From positions 135,252,533 to 135,316,532 of the forward strand of contig OW799233.1 of assembly GCA_941918925.1 (NCBI GenBank): DNA of 64,000 nucleotides, read 5' to 3'. Numbering within the stretch: position 1 is the stretch's first letter; each line of letters begins with the position of its first letter. This document shows, one piece after another, positions 1-12,423 of the stretch. Position numbers and translations under genes: made by a program. The DNA comes from Phyto melanocephala (Eukaryota > Arthropoda > Insecta > Diptera > Rhinophoridae). The notes under the pieces were generated by a model. The model searched no databases. It was not told where the DNA came from and was given only the letters and a program-made list of their open reading frames with translations.

Positions 1-839
1 TGTCCAATATTAAAAACCGAATGAATTACTTTCATTTATTTAAACAATTTGGTACTCGCTGAGCTATGTAATCGTTTTTAGAAAGACTAGTTACACTATT
101 GTACAAAATAAAGGGCAATTGGCTATGGTGTAGAAGAAACGTTATAAAAAAAATTTTTAAATTAGAGATTTTATACAAAAATAATATTACAATCCTTTTG
201 TTTTGTTTACTTTGTAAAAAAGTAAAACCTTTATTCAAAGTAGTGAAAAATTCATTAGTAAAATATCGTCAAAGCAGTCTTACTTGCCTCCTGTTCTTAT
301 AAAACTAAAAATATATTTTTCGGTTGTAATTTCATAACAAAACAATAACAATTTTAAAAAAATTGTTGTTTTAACAAAAAATTTACAAAATTAATTCATT
401 ATATTTTGTATAACAACAGAAGGTTAGGCTCTGTTCTTAGTCAGGAGCCAGAAAAATACTTACAATCTACGACTACCGGAACTCTAACGACAGTTTTAAA
501 AAACTCTGTGGTAAAAGCAATTACATAACGCGAAAGCCAACATATCGCAGTTTTCATTAAAAATAAGTTTTTTTTTAAATAAGATTTTCTTCTTCGATGG
601 TTGTAAAAGATGAGTTGAAATTGAGTTCTTCAACCCAAACCATGCGCTGAACGTTAACTGAAATAGGTTTTTGAAGTTCATTTTCAAAGAAAAAGCCTCT
701 GCTTCGTCCCACAAATAAAAGGTTTTCCAATAAGAGTGATATGATTTCTTTGAAAGAAAAACCCTCTTATTGTTAAGGAAATTCAAAAGTTTTTTATTTA
801 ATGTAAAGTACAAACGATACAATTAAGTTCTAAATAAAC
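1..839. other. AT-rich DNA, probable E93 intron
   Basis: No gene is recognised. The minus strand is open for 108 codons at 496-822, but the product matches nothing I know and the composition is like the surroundings. Because the E93 terminal exon at 9588 begins at a splice acceptor, this stretch is probably intronic; that is inference, since the upstream exon is not visible. Confidence 0.4.
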
Positions 840-1265
840 TTCTTCTGCAGGAACGAATTCGATTAATTTAATTTTCGAGCAATTTTTCCACTAAATCAAA
901 TCGTATGACATAAATGACACGTTCAATATTGACTTGTAAGGCTTGAAGAGAGTCTGGCTTGTTTCGAAGGACCAATGACTTCAAATAACCCCATAAGAAA
1001 TAGTCTAGTGGTGTTCAGTCACAACTTCTGGAGGCCATTCATTATCACAATTTCTGGAAATAAACGAATCTTCAAATTTTTCTCGCAAAAATTTTAATTG
1101 TTGCATTTGCGGTGTGGAGCACATCGCCCCGTCTTGTTCAAACCAAATGTTGTCAAGATCAACTTCTTCCAATTCCGGCCATAAAAGGTAGGTTATCATC
1201 GATCTATACCGCTCTTCTCTCTCTGCGTGTAATGTAAACCATCTTAAGTCAAAAAAATCACCCAT
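840..1265 (-). pseudogene. Decayed Tc/mariner-superfamily transposase (C-terminal half)
   Basis: The minus strand encodes the C-terminal half of a DDE transposase of the Tc/mariner superfamily. Seen in order are an IWFEQDGA block (the second catalytic aspartate lies in QDGA), a region before NEWPP, and then, after a frameshift near position 1010, DYFLWGYLKSLVLRNKPDS, the usual block around the third catalytic acid. It ends with a helical stretch like the family C-terminus. There is no N-terminal DNA-binding region and no terminal repeats were found, so this is a dead fragment. The same family recurs at 18355-18640, 39370-39790 and 50721-51336. Confidence 0.8.
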
Positions 1266-1829
1266 TCAGTTAAGCATGGAGAAGTAAGCCTTATATTTTA
1301 GGGCTGTTTTTCGACTCTAAAATACCTGGAGATCACTATGTTAATATTTTGAAAGATAATCTAAGGAGTAGTACTCAAGGAATATGCTTGTGATATTTAA
1401 GCTTTTACAATACTTGGGGTCGTCCAATAATTATTTTAAAGATGATAATATTGAAAAAATTAGATTTGCCGCCACAGATTCCTATTTGAAACCCATTCGA
1501 GCACTTATGGACAATTTTCGATGATAAAATTGGAATCACGTACGTACTTTTCATTATTAAGGGAAAAACTTAAACCCGTTTAAAGGCTAATTCCATTGAA
1601 TATTAATACGAAACTTGTTTCAAGTATTCAGGTTTAGACAGGACAAGATGGAGGTACAAAATATTAAAATTTTATTTATTCTAGGTTATAAAAATATGTT
1701 GAATTTGCACTTTATAAGTATTGTCCAGCCACGCTTTTTAACATGATTAGTTTTGTTGAATTTAAAAAAAAAAAAATTAAATAAATAATATTGTTTTCTT
1801 GTTCTTTTTTTACGTTATATACTAAACTA
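1266..1829. other. Unannotated AT-rich DNA
   Basis: No open frame, RNA gene or clear repeat boundary is visible. It may include the rest of the mariner-like element whose transposase remnant lies just before it. Confidence 0.3.
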
Positions 1830-2640
1830 GGTAATAAACGGTGTGCTTCGCCACCCCCATCGTAATGAAATAAAAATTTTATATTTCAAAAATATATTTA
1901 TTTTGCAAGTGCCACGCCTACTATTACTAAATCAATCATTCTTATTCAAATAATCATATAGACGTCAAAGTGTCTCTTGCAAAATTTGGGTACTATAACT
2001 ATTATCGCTTCCCAGATATACGAGTTTTTGTATTTAATTCATATGACAGGTGCAACGCCTACTATTACTAAAGCATCCATTTCTTATCAAAATAGTCATA
2101 TAGATGTCAAAGCTTCTCGTGCAAATTTGGGTACTCTAACTGTTATCGTTTCCCGAATATACGAGTTTTAGTATTCAATTGCTATGACAGCTGCCACGCC
2201 CACTATTTCTAATGTACCAATTTTTTTCCAGAAATTTTTATTTGGGTGTCAAAGTTGCTCTTGCAAAATTTTAGTACTCTAACCGATATCGTTTTCCAAA
2301 TATACGAAATTTAGTATTTAATTCATGTGGCAACGCCTACTATTGAAAGTCCGCCCATTTTTTACCCAAATGTTTGTGTGGATGTCAAAGTTTACCCTAC
2401 TTAATTTGAAGATTCTAGCTGCATTAACTTTCGTGATATATAATATTTAATACTTATTCTTCAATAGGGCGAGCCACCCCGCCCACTTACAATTTCAAAC
2501 CAAAGTATAGCCTATAGTTCCTACCTGACATATAGAAAGATTTTGTGAAAATTTCAAGGAAATCGGTCCAGCAGTTTAACCGTCTATAAAGCACAAACAA
2601 ACATACAAACACACATTGATTTTTTTATATATAGAAGATA
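1830..2640. repeat. Tandem repeat, about 141-bp unit, five divergent copies
   Basis: A block reading gcCACGCCtactatt recurs near 1911, 2052, 2193, 2330 and 2473, a spacing of 141, 141, 137 and 143 bp. Each unit also carries a GTCAAAG stretch, a GCAAAATTT stretch and an ATATACGAGTTT stretch. The array ends in a tail containing AAATCGGTCCAGCAGTTTA and a run of CAAACAAACATAC, a type of end common in dispersed insect repeats. A 64-codon open frame here is an effect of the repeat, not a gene. Confidence 0.8.
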
Positions 2641-3322
2641 GATTAAATAAATGAATTCATTAAAATTCTGAACATTAAAAGTGAATTCCATTCCTTTTCT
2701 TTAACAAAAGAAACCTCATTTAGAATTGTAATTTTTTTTTTGTGCAACAGTGTATGTCAGGTTTAATTAAAAACATTTTTTTATTATTAATTAATAATAA
2801 TAATTAGATAATTAGTTTAATTTTAATATCGACAAATTTAGATTACACCAGTAGTGACTAGTAGTAGTGGTGCTGATGCTCTGGGAAAGAAATATTTTTT
2901 CCGAATTCATTTTATTTTGAAAACTGAGTGGGTCTGCCTAGACTCATATTTAACGAATGTGAAAATCTGAACATATGGTAGGCGAAGGATTACTTTTCTT
3001 TAGATTGCAAAAAAATTCATTATGAAAACAACTATTAATGGTTTAGGTTTGTAGTATATTTATACTCAAAGAAAAACAATGGTTATGGCATGATCACGAC
3101 GATCATATTATGTTCTCTATAACAATGTAGGACTATGGAAAACAACTACTAGTTATTTTAATTTTGTTTTATCATTTATTTCTTAACGATAACCAAGTGC
3201 TTGGTTGAATTTTATCACTTAACGTTTACATTGCATAAAAAAACTCTGTATGGTTGTCCTTAAAAAACTGTATGATTTACAATACGAAAGTGTTACAAAA
3301 ATAATAGTCGATTGTCTTTCCA
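2641..3322. other. Unannotated AT-rich DNA
   Basis: Nothing gene-like is seen on either strand. Confidence 0.3.
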
Positions 3323-3480
3323 AAAACAAGTAAGAATGCTATATTCGGCCATGCCATGTAATAATACCCTGCACCATCATTTAGAAAGGAATATTGAGCA
3401 CATCGTAGCTTAGCCAAGATTTAATGTTATAAGACATTTTGCTTTATTAGCCAAAGGCTATAGCAAAGCCAAACGAAATT
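3323..3480 (+). repeat. Fragment of dispersed fly repeat (ATTCGGC terminus)
   Basis: Starts AAAACAAGTAAGAATGCTAT followed by ATTCGGCCATGCC and ATACCCTGCACCATCAT. The same terminus appears at 6336, 39985, 50577 and 53435 and, inverted, at 21750, 39026 and 57145. Only the first 150 bp or so are kept. Confidence 0.65.
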
Positions 3481-5534
3481 AAAACGCGTGTGTCTCCTTC
3501 AACAATTTTTTAAGAGGAGCCCTAAAACTTGTTTTAGAAAATAATTTCATACGAATATGATGTGGTAGTATTTTCTGTTTTTTATTTATATTTCATTATC
3601 ATGTTAATTAGTTGTTGGCTTTTATTTAACTTTCGTTTTGGGGATTTATGTCATTTTGATATTGGGGTATTATAATATAATCAATCAAATTCCTTATTTT
3701 TGGGAGATATTTCCTTTTCTCTTTCGGAAACAATTTCATTAAAGACTTAGATCCTACTGCCTATTAAGAAACTTTTCTTGTTTTTTTTAAAATTTCCTAC
3801 AACAAATTGAAATTAAAAAAAAAAAAAAATTAAAAATGAAGAAAAATTAAATTTCTGTTTAAAATTCTTTTCAAATTCTTAAGAATCTCTGTTGCAACAA
3901 CTTCACTCTAAACCAAATAAAACATAAAATACATTCACAATCATTTTGTCTGTGACAAGATGTTAAGGACTCAAAAATTCGTCAAGCTTTAAACAACAGC
4001 TTCCTCACCTGCCTGCTATTGCTGACAAATCTTCATATATGTATAATGTGCAACAACAACGGTATGATAAATCTTAATGCATCCTGCCAACCAGTCTACC
4101 TTCATATTTCCTTAGCTCCCTGGCTAAAATTATGTTAGAGTCTAGTTAAGTTTTTTTTTTATTTCTATGTGTGTGTGTGTGTGTGAAAGTCAAATAACAT
4201 TTTTTTTCTACAACTCCGACATCTTTTGTGTAACCTTCATTTTTCAGCAAAAGTTTTTTTATTCTATTTCATCAGAAGTTCTTCTTTGTGTTTGTTATGA
4301 ATTTTGACATTTTTTGTTTGTTTTTTTTTTCGCAAACGTTTTACAAACAAAGCTTATAAGAAAAAAGGAGAAAAAAAATTTTAAGAAAACTGTAGTCACT
4401 TTCCGGTTTACTACAGCATAAAAATGTTGAGTTTCCGTTACGTTTTAATGTTACTTCTACCTTTTTCAAAACACAAAACCAGATACACATTATATACATA
4501 CAGATATGCACACTCGTATTCTTTTATATTTTTTTGGTTATCTGTCCTTAAATTTTGTTGTTGTTGCTATTGTATAAAATATGCAGTTGTATGAGAGATT
4601 TTCCCGACTCGCATTTCAATATTTTGAAGTGCAAATGAGAAACAATTGAAAGTAGAATACAAACAAAGAAAAAAAAAACAACAATAAAACCAAAAACTGA
4701 CTTCTAATGAACTTCAAAAAATGTTAGATGTCTTCTTAGTTTGAAAACAACACTTGTCATCTTTATGTCTCTCTCTCTCTCTATGACCCATCAACCATCG
4801 TTATAATCATGTTCATAACGAGCATTGTCAGCTACAGTATTTTCATCATCATACATTATTTCCATCAAATATTCCCCATCCAAATTAAACATAATTTCCT
4901 TCTTTCGTCAACTTGGCAAAACGATTTTTTTTTTGCAGCCTGTCCAAGATTTATAGCAAACAAAACAGTTGCTTCATTTGGCTTTGTGTTTATGTGTATG
5001 GAATGTGTTTCCTTGAAGCTTTAGGGAGTACCGAAAAATACATTTTAAAAGCATTTTTTTAAGTCATTTCAAATCAAGGTCTTTCATGCATATTTCTCTT
5101 GCATGCAACATGCTAAAAAGAAGAGACATCCAAAAATAATAAAGAAAATATCTGTCAAAACCAATCATCTAAAACAAAACAAAAATCGAAATAAACTTCA
5201 CAAATACAAATACTTGAAGCAAGCAAATGAATTCTGTTGTGAGAAATATTTGTTTCAAACTTTTAATAACAAAACGTAGCTACTTTTTAAGAGCTAGTTA
5301 AAAAAAATAAAAAAAAATGTTTAACTATATGTTTACAACTTGTTTTGCCATTAATAAACTTTGCATTCTAGTTATTGCTTAAAATTTTGTGCTTATTAAC
5401 TTTTATTAACTTGCGTTAAATTGTGTTAATAATTAACACATAAACTATTTTCGCACTCATCACTGAAGCTGATCAAAACAAAATTTTAACATAAAAAGCG
5501 GCTCATATGCATACATAAGTAAATACTGAAGCAT
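3481..5534. other. AT-rich, probably intronic, with microsatellites
   Basis: No gene is recognised. A (GT)n run lies near 4168-4185 and a (TC)n run near 4768-4782. The open frame at 4809-5024 has no family likeness and is treated as chance. Confidence 0.35.
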
Positions 5535-5735
5535 CCAGTATGTTTATAGGACTACCAGTACGGAGATCAATCACATTATAGTCTATCATTGCCTTTTGTC
5601 CAACAATGTTTTCAACTTTACAGCCCTTTTGGTTGTAGCTATATCCAAGATCTTATAACGGTGCAGCGCTATCACATAATGTTTTGCCATCTGAGCACAA
5701 AAAATCGTAAGTTCATCTGTCAGCCTTGCTGTTCA
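5535..5735 (-). pseudogene. Possible decayed coding fragment, family unknown
   Basis: One minus-strand frame reads as compact protein (blocks FLCSDGKTLCDSAAPL and DLGYSYNQKGCKVENIVGQK) with a single internal TAA between them near 5655. The composition is richer in C, G, D and N than the surrounding DNA. I do not recognise the family. No splice sites or start were found. It may be an old coding fragment of a transposon or a lost gene, or chance. Confidence 0.25.
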
Positions 5736-6335
5736 TCTTCGAAAATTATTATATAGTTAATTTTATAAAATATGCTAAATCAAGTCATATTCTTTAAAAG
5801 CATTTTGCTGTGTTTTCTTTTAATTGACAGTTTTCCACTTCTAAAAAAACCCTTTCTAGACAAAAAGCCTCGACTTTCGCAAAGAAATCAATTCTATTTC
5901 AGCTAATTATATGCAATAGGATAATTTTATATGATTTCATATCAGTACCATTTACTAATGCTTAAAGTTGTTGTTAGTAATTTTAATCTACATGTTGATG
6001 GTGACAGTTCGAAAGGCCCTAAGTCTTTTTTTTTGTGTTTTTTTTTTTTATAATGGAGTTTCTTAGTGATTTCGTCTTGACATAATGCAATAGTATAAAA
6101 AAAGGTTTTTTAAACAATTTTACCAAATATGTTTTACCTTCTCCTGTAAAATAATAAATAATAAATATTTGAGTCACGGCCTTTCTGACTGTGACCATCG
6201 ATATAGTATGAATAGAAATCATTTAAAGTTCATTTGTCTTGCTAAAACATAAGAGCGGCTAGACCAGTTTGCTCCGTAAAATATTTGTGGAAGCTCAGGA
6301 AAGGCTTAAACAATGAGAAACATAAACAATACTAA

Positions 6336-7290
6336 CAAGTCAGAGTGCTATATTCGGCCGTGCTGAATCTGAAAATACCCTTCACCATCATGTGCATAGG
6401 TATAATACCACATTGTAGCTTAAACTATATTTTATGTTATAGCCCATTTTTCTTTATTATTTCCGACGCCATCCTGGACTTAAAATTATTACGTAGTAAA
6501 CTATATTCTGCTAGTCAAGCCCTTTAATTTGATACCCATATTGATGGGGTTAAAAAAATGTGTTCCACCATTTTGTTTTAGACGTCATCTTGGATAATTT
6601 ATTGTATTCTACTGGTTAAGCCCTTTCATTTGATACCAATATTGAGGGGGTTCAAGAAGTATACATTTTAAAATACCAGAGTTAACCCATATATGAATGT
6701 AATGTCCACCATTTTGTAGTGGCTTATATTGCGCTAATCAAGTCCTTTCAGATGATAACAATATTGACTCTCTCGGTTGTCTACAAGCTGAAAAAACCTG
6801 ATTTTAGCTTGTACATTTTTGGAATATATATTTTTCAAAAATTTTTTTTCCCTATAACTTTATCGATGAGAGCACGCTTTATTTAAAATTTTTCCCGAAT
6901 ATTTCTAGAGACATATTATATCTACAAATAATAGCAAAGGTACCTATAAATTATTTTATGGCTAAAAAATTTCAATTTTGGTGGTAAAAATATAGGAAAA
7001 AACAGAGGCAGTCGTGTATATTTGCTCATAATTCAGAAAGTTATGGGACCATTGTACTGAATTTCAATAGCGATTCATTCCCGAATATTTCCAAAAGATT
7101 GATACCATACACAGATCTGAGAAACACATAGTTGTTTCTAAATGTTGATTTCAACCAACACACGACTCCTCTATTCATAAGCTTTCAGAAAATACATACT
7201 TTAAGGGGTCAGAAATGAAAATTGTAGAAATTACACACGGAGTGACAAAGCACCACAGGTGAAGGGGTATTAAAACGAAAATATAATTGT
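6336..7290 (+). repeat. Dispersed fly repeat with internal roughly 110-bp subrepeats
   Basis: Starts CAAGTCAGAGTGCTATATTC followed by GGCCGTGCTGAATCT, then AATACCCTTCACCATCATG. Inside, TCAAGCCCTTTNATTTGATA blocks recur near 6518, 6624 and 6739. The right end carries a match to the other end of the family (ATTACACACGGAGTGACAAA followed by GGTGAAGGGGTATTAAAA). No protein is encoded; it is non-autonomous or degraded. Confidence 0.65.
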
Positions 7291-7499
7291 CCAATACAAA
7301 ATGTTCTGTTTCATAGCTTTAGTAATGTCTTTGATCTATTTTGTTGAGATACAGCACAAGAACAAGGTTTATATTGAAAAAAAGTTCAAAAGTGGGCGTG
7401 GTATCCGGAATACAAAAAATAATAAATTTTTTATACAATTGCTGCATAAATTGAGAATAGATAGACCGATTTCTCTGATTCTTTTTGTATTGTATTTTT

Positions 7500-8160
7500 A
7501 ATTACTAAGACAAGGTGCTATAAAAGGACTTAACATTATACGCCATTTTGATTTTCTATTGCAGACTCTATTTTCGGTTTTGAGGTTTACATAGTTAAGA
7601 GTATTCTACTGGTCAAGCCCTTTCATATTATACTTAATTGTTGGAGCTAAGAAAAAAATATCCATCATTTTATACCAATATTGTGGAGCTTAAAGACTAC
7701 AGCGATCGTTAATACTATATTTGACCCATATATCCGCCATTTTGTTAAGGACACCATCCTCGATTTTAACTTCTTCATAGCTTACAGTATTCTGCCGGTC
7801 AACCACTTTCATCTAATACTTATATTGAGGGAATTAAAGGGGGTAAATTTTTAAATTTCTTTGAAATTGAATATACGCCATTTTGTAGTGGTGGTCGTGA
7901 TAGATCAAAAATTTTTTAAAATAAATTATATTTCATTGGTCAAGTTCTCCCATTTACTTAATACCCATATTGGCTCTGTCGGTTGTCTAAAAGTTGAAAA
8001 AATTGATTTTCGTTTAAAAATTGTATGAAAAACACCGAATCAGTTGTAGTTTGATGTTTATATCTCAGTTAGTTTCAAGCCGATTAGTGATTTTAGAATA
8101 ATTTTTGAGACTATTGCTTGTAATTTGGTGTCTTGATCGTGTCTAAAATATATTTAATAG
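7500..8160 (+). repeat. Second degenerate copy of the 110-bp-subrepeat family
   Basis: Contains the same blocks as 6336-7290: TCAAGCCCTTTCATATTATA near 7613, a variant near 7798, another near 7937, and the CTCTGTCGGTTGTCTAAAAG block that follows the last unit in both copies. Ends are not clear. Confidence 0.55.
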
Positions 8161-9587
8161 CTTGATAAGCTTTTCAATTGTTAAAATGAGGACAAAAGAG
8201 GGACAATCCTGTTGCTTTGCTTATATCTTGGCAAGTAATGAGGCGATTCTGCTGGACTTTAATACCAAAATTTTCACTTCTGACAAACTGATACTACACA
8301 CGTCCGTGGGATATATCGGACTTGTAAAAAGTTTTACATGTACGGACAGAGTGACATAACTAAATTAACTTCTCTATATATAAGGCTGCAGAATATATCA
8401 ACCCTTATACGCAATGTTATCGTATGTTAATTTTTTTTTTAGAAATCGACTTTTTTTATGCAGATTTATTCATCAGCTGATAAAAAAATTATAGCGATAA
8501 CTATTTCAGTTAGGGAGATAACACTGAGTACATTTTATCGTATGCAGCAGTGTTATTTACGTTTTATGTATTTAAAAGTAATAAAATGCTCTCCCGTAAA
8601 ATTTTTGTTTTTGTAACATACGATGATTTAACGCACAGGGATCGATATATACATTATAGGGCATGAATACTATGGATATTACAAATGGAATGTCAAATTT
8701 TTATACGGGCACTTCCACAGAAATTTCACGTAACGCCAGATTTTTTAAACGCTTATAACTTAAGGCCGTACAGTTTATTTTGTTTAAATTTTTAACATAA
8801 AATAGATTTTCTTAAACGAAAAACCTTTTTTACTAAACTATAGATGCTGGCGAACCGTGACATAAGTAGACTTGTCTATAGATTAAAAAATGTTTTAAAA
8901 ATATAATTAAAATAGCAAAATGTTTACTTACACGCATCAGCAAAAGAAATGCAATGCTGATCAAAAGTATTGCTAAAATTTTGAACCAAATTCATTTAAA
9001 GTATCTCGTTCTATACTACATATGAAATATACGATATACTTAAATACGAGTATAATACCGCAATATCGCACATTTCTTATCTACCGACATTAATTACGTC
9101 TACTTTTCAAATTCTAGAAAAAAATGTGTGTGTAAATCTCAAGGTCACACTCTTAAAGTTTCGGTTGCTTTATAGTACATTAAGCTCTTGAACAATAAAA
9201 TATACAAAAACATCAATAAGTATTCTCAAATATCAGTTTCCTTATTGTTTTTGTTTGTTTTTTATTTTCTGCAATAAATAAAAAACAATAATCTTATCAC
9301 AACTCCCAAAACCATGACACAATGTGCCTTAAAAAAAAACCTATCAAATGATAGCAAATAAACGACAACAACAAATAATACAATTTTTATTTGTTGAAAT
9401 TTCGTCAATCAATGCAATCAATTATTGCAGACACACGACAGAAAATTGCAATTCAAAACAAAAAAATGTTGCACAAGAAACTGCACAGATAAAATGTTTC
9501 ATAATACACAGTCCGTGCAACAATAAACAGTTTTTTTCTTTAGAAACATTGAGACATTTATGTGAAATTATATTTTTTTTATTGCAG
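8161..9587. other. E93 intron, 3' part
   Basis: AT-rich sequence ending in a pyrimidine tract and ATTGCAG at 9581-9587, a good splice acceptor. The open frames at 8162-8359 and 9348-9641 have no recognisable product; the second overlaps the acceptor and is a shadow. Confidence 0.6.
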
Positions 9588-12423
9588 AATAAAATCATCA
9601 CGTGCTACACCTGTTCCTTCTACACGGCGCACCTACAGTGAAGAAGATTTAAATAGCGCTCTAAAAGAAATTCTTTCTGGTAGACTAGGTACACGCAAAG
9701 CAGCCGTTCAATTTAATGTACCACGTTCGACCCTACGCAACAAGATCTACAAACTTACCACCGAGGCGAAACGTACTAACGAGCAAGCTTCTCCCGAGCT
9801 CGTGCAGCTACAAGAAGAACTCGAAAAAGACATGTCTGGCGATGAGGATGCGGAAATAGGGAGTGATGCCTCAACACCACAACCGGATGAGGTTATTGCT
9901 GCACGTGTTTCAACACCGAATTTGCTTAAGAAATTATGCCTAAATAATGGCGAAAGTGTTGCGGATCCATCCACTTTGTTGCAGTCCTCACCAAAACCGG
10001 CCCACTTAGAATCGTCTAAAGCTCAAATGGCAGAGGTTGCCACCGAACACAGCAACCAAGCACAGATAACAGCTTTAGATGCCGCACTACCGCTGCTATT
10101 GCAAACACTCTTGCTCTCTGATAAAAATCTTAGAGATGTCTTTAGTGCTCTGCTACTCAATTCCACCAATAATTTAAAGGACATATTGTTGGGAGCCACA
10201 ACAGCAGCAAATAATGCTGCAGCTGCTGCTGCGACTAGTGGCAATGAAAACAACAGTCTCAATAATGGCAATCAACAGCAGGACTACCGTCCACTCTTAC
10301 AACTATTGCTGCAGCAGCAACAACAACAGCAGCAACCTTCTACATTTGCCAACAGCCGCCGCCTACCAAAGTCTGATACACCCGAAACAAACTCTTCACT
10401 GGACCCGAATGAGGCCTGCGATGACCCCTCGGCGATATTGAAAATTCCGTCCTATACTCCAGTGGCTGGTCCATCTAACTCCATGGGACCCAGCAGTTCG
10501 CGTGGTTCTCCAGCCCTACTGTGTCACAACAGCAATAGCAATTCGAATCGCAATGGCAACAGTCCTGGCCCTCTATTGCTGTCGGCTGCAGTCAATGCAG
10601 CGCAAAAGCTAAGCAGTAAAAATCTGCCAGTAACGGCACCTTTACTGCATGGCGCCGTCGATAATCAATCTTCGCAGTCACTGTGTATGGGTGATGTAAT
10701 AGCCAATAGCATACATCGTACTATGAGCGAGCAGAATGAAGTGGTGCTGGCTAATTCGCGGCTTAGCTTTGCTGCTAGCTGTGAGCGCAATAATGTGGGA
10801 TCTTTGTCGGGGACGGCCGATTATAAAAAGCCCACCATATCGGTGGTCAAGAACATAGGCGGCACGGATACTTCGCGCTTTGGTGCAGCCCCAAATTTGC
10901 TAGCCGCAGATCTGGCGCAACATCACCATCATTCGGCTCACCTGCAACATGCCCACCATCATCTTAGTCGCCAGGAAGCCGCTGCTTTGGCTGCCGGCAA
11001 AGGCACTCGACCCAAGCGTGGAAAATATCGCAACTACGACCGAGATAGCCTAGTGGAAGCCGTCAAGGCTGTGCAACGTGGCGAGATGTCGGTGCATCGG
11101 GCCGGCAGTTATTACGGAGTTCCACATTCAACGCTAGAGTACAAGGTTAAGGAACGGCATTTAATGCGACCACGCAAGAGAGAGCCTAAGCCACAACCAG
11201 GTCTAGATGGCACTACAAATAGTTCAAAGACACAAGCCAACATTCCTGCAGGCCTAACTAGCCTCGACAAACTAAAGACCGGAAATGGCGGCGCCAATGC
11301 AAATTTAAAATTAACTGCCACCAGTATGAAAAACAATGGTGGTAATGTTGCAGCCGCATTTCCGGGAAATGCCCCTAACGGTATGAAACTACCAATGTTC
11401 GATCCCGCCTTAGCCCATTTACCATACGCGTCTCCATTATTTTGGCAGCACAACCAGGCGGCCTTCAATCAACTGCAAATGGATTTCAATCGAAATAGCA
11501 CGCAGCCTTCAGCCACCTCACCAAATGAAGCCAACAATGATATACTCAAGAGTCACATGCAGAGATATCAAGATATAACAGGTGGCAGCGGTGGAGGTGC
11601 TACCAGCAGTGTGGGTGGCAATACCACCACAAACTCCTCCAATGGTCCCAGTCCGGTTTCGAGTCCTATTCTCTCGGGTCAAGATATCAACAGGGCACGT
11701 GAACTGTATGAAAGTAATGCGGCCAATGGAGCCTCTTTCCTTGACGGTATCATACGTAAAACCCTCGATCGCAAAAGTAATGAAGCAATTGCAGCCAGCA
11801 CTAGTGCATCTGGTGGCGTACTTCTGGATCAACTGCTATTAAAAAAGACACCTTTACCGTTTACCAACAACCGCAGCAATGAGTACAACTCACTGACGTC
11901 ACCTTCGCACTTGGGGCCCATTAAACGTTCGGCTAGTCCTTTATCGATTAGCGGTTCCTCTATTAAACGGGAACGTAATTCACCAAACAGTATGGTAAAT
12001 AGCGAAGATGATGACGAGACATCCCAAAGTGGTGTAGATGAGAGTTATGAAAGTAACAACAATAATAACAAAAGTGGTAATGGTGGCTTAAAATCCTCAG
12101 CATTCAGTCATCGCAGTCGTATGGGTTCTCGCGACTCAAATTCCGAAACCGATAACAGTAGTTTAAAAAGTGAACTACAAATGAGCAATCACCAACAACA
12201 CCATCAGCATTCGCAACATCATCAGGGACATCACAATAATGGCAACAATATAATAGACATAAATGGTGGATTAAGTGTGGGTAGTAGCGCCGGTGTCGTC
12301 ACAGGCCTCAGTTCTATTAGTGTTAAAACAGAAATTCCTAACCTTGAAACGGGCACCTCTATACTACAAGAAAAGCTTTCACAAATTAAGGCCGAACAGC
12401 AAGAAAGTGAAGAAAACTTATAG
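9588..12423 (+). CDS. Eip93F: E93 (ecdysone-induced protein 93F) terminal coding exon
   Basis: Encodes about 945 residues of E93, the pipsqueak-type helix-turn-helix transcription factor that, as known in flies, directs adult specification and cell death late in the ecdysone cascade; it acts in the nucleus. The exon starts after ATTGCAG at 9587 with the last base of a split codon, so earlier coding exons lie outside or unseen. An upstream ATG at 9562 is inside the intron tract and is rejected as start. In order: first HTH (9625-9755, [17 protein letters not shown] through [10 protein letters not shown]), an acidic stretch, leucine-rich [20 protein letters not shown], poly-Ala, poly-Gln near 10310, a His-rich stretch near 10920, second HTH (about 11000-11180, [20 protein letters not shown] through [19 protein letters not shown]), then Ser/Asn/His-rich tail. 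The last 30 residues hold VKTE and IKAE, which fit SUMO-site consensus. Ends at UAG; see the in-frame extension. Confidence 0.93.

Noticed and set aside
1977..2171. 64-codon plus-strand open frame
   Set aside because: It is produced by the 141-bp tandem repeat.
9562..9587. ATG at 9562 as the E93 start
   Set aside because: It lies in the pyrimidine tract of a splice acceptor (ATTGCAG at 9581-9587); the known N-terminal pattern begins after it.
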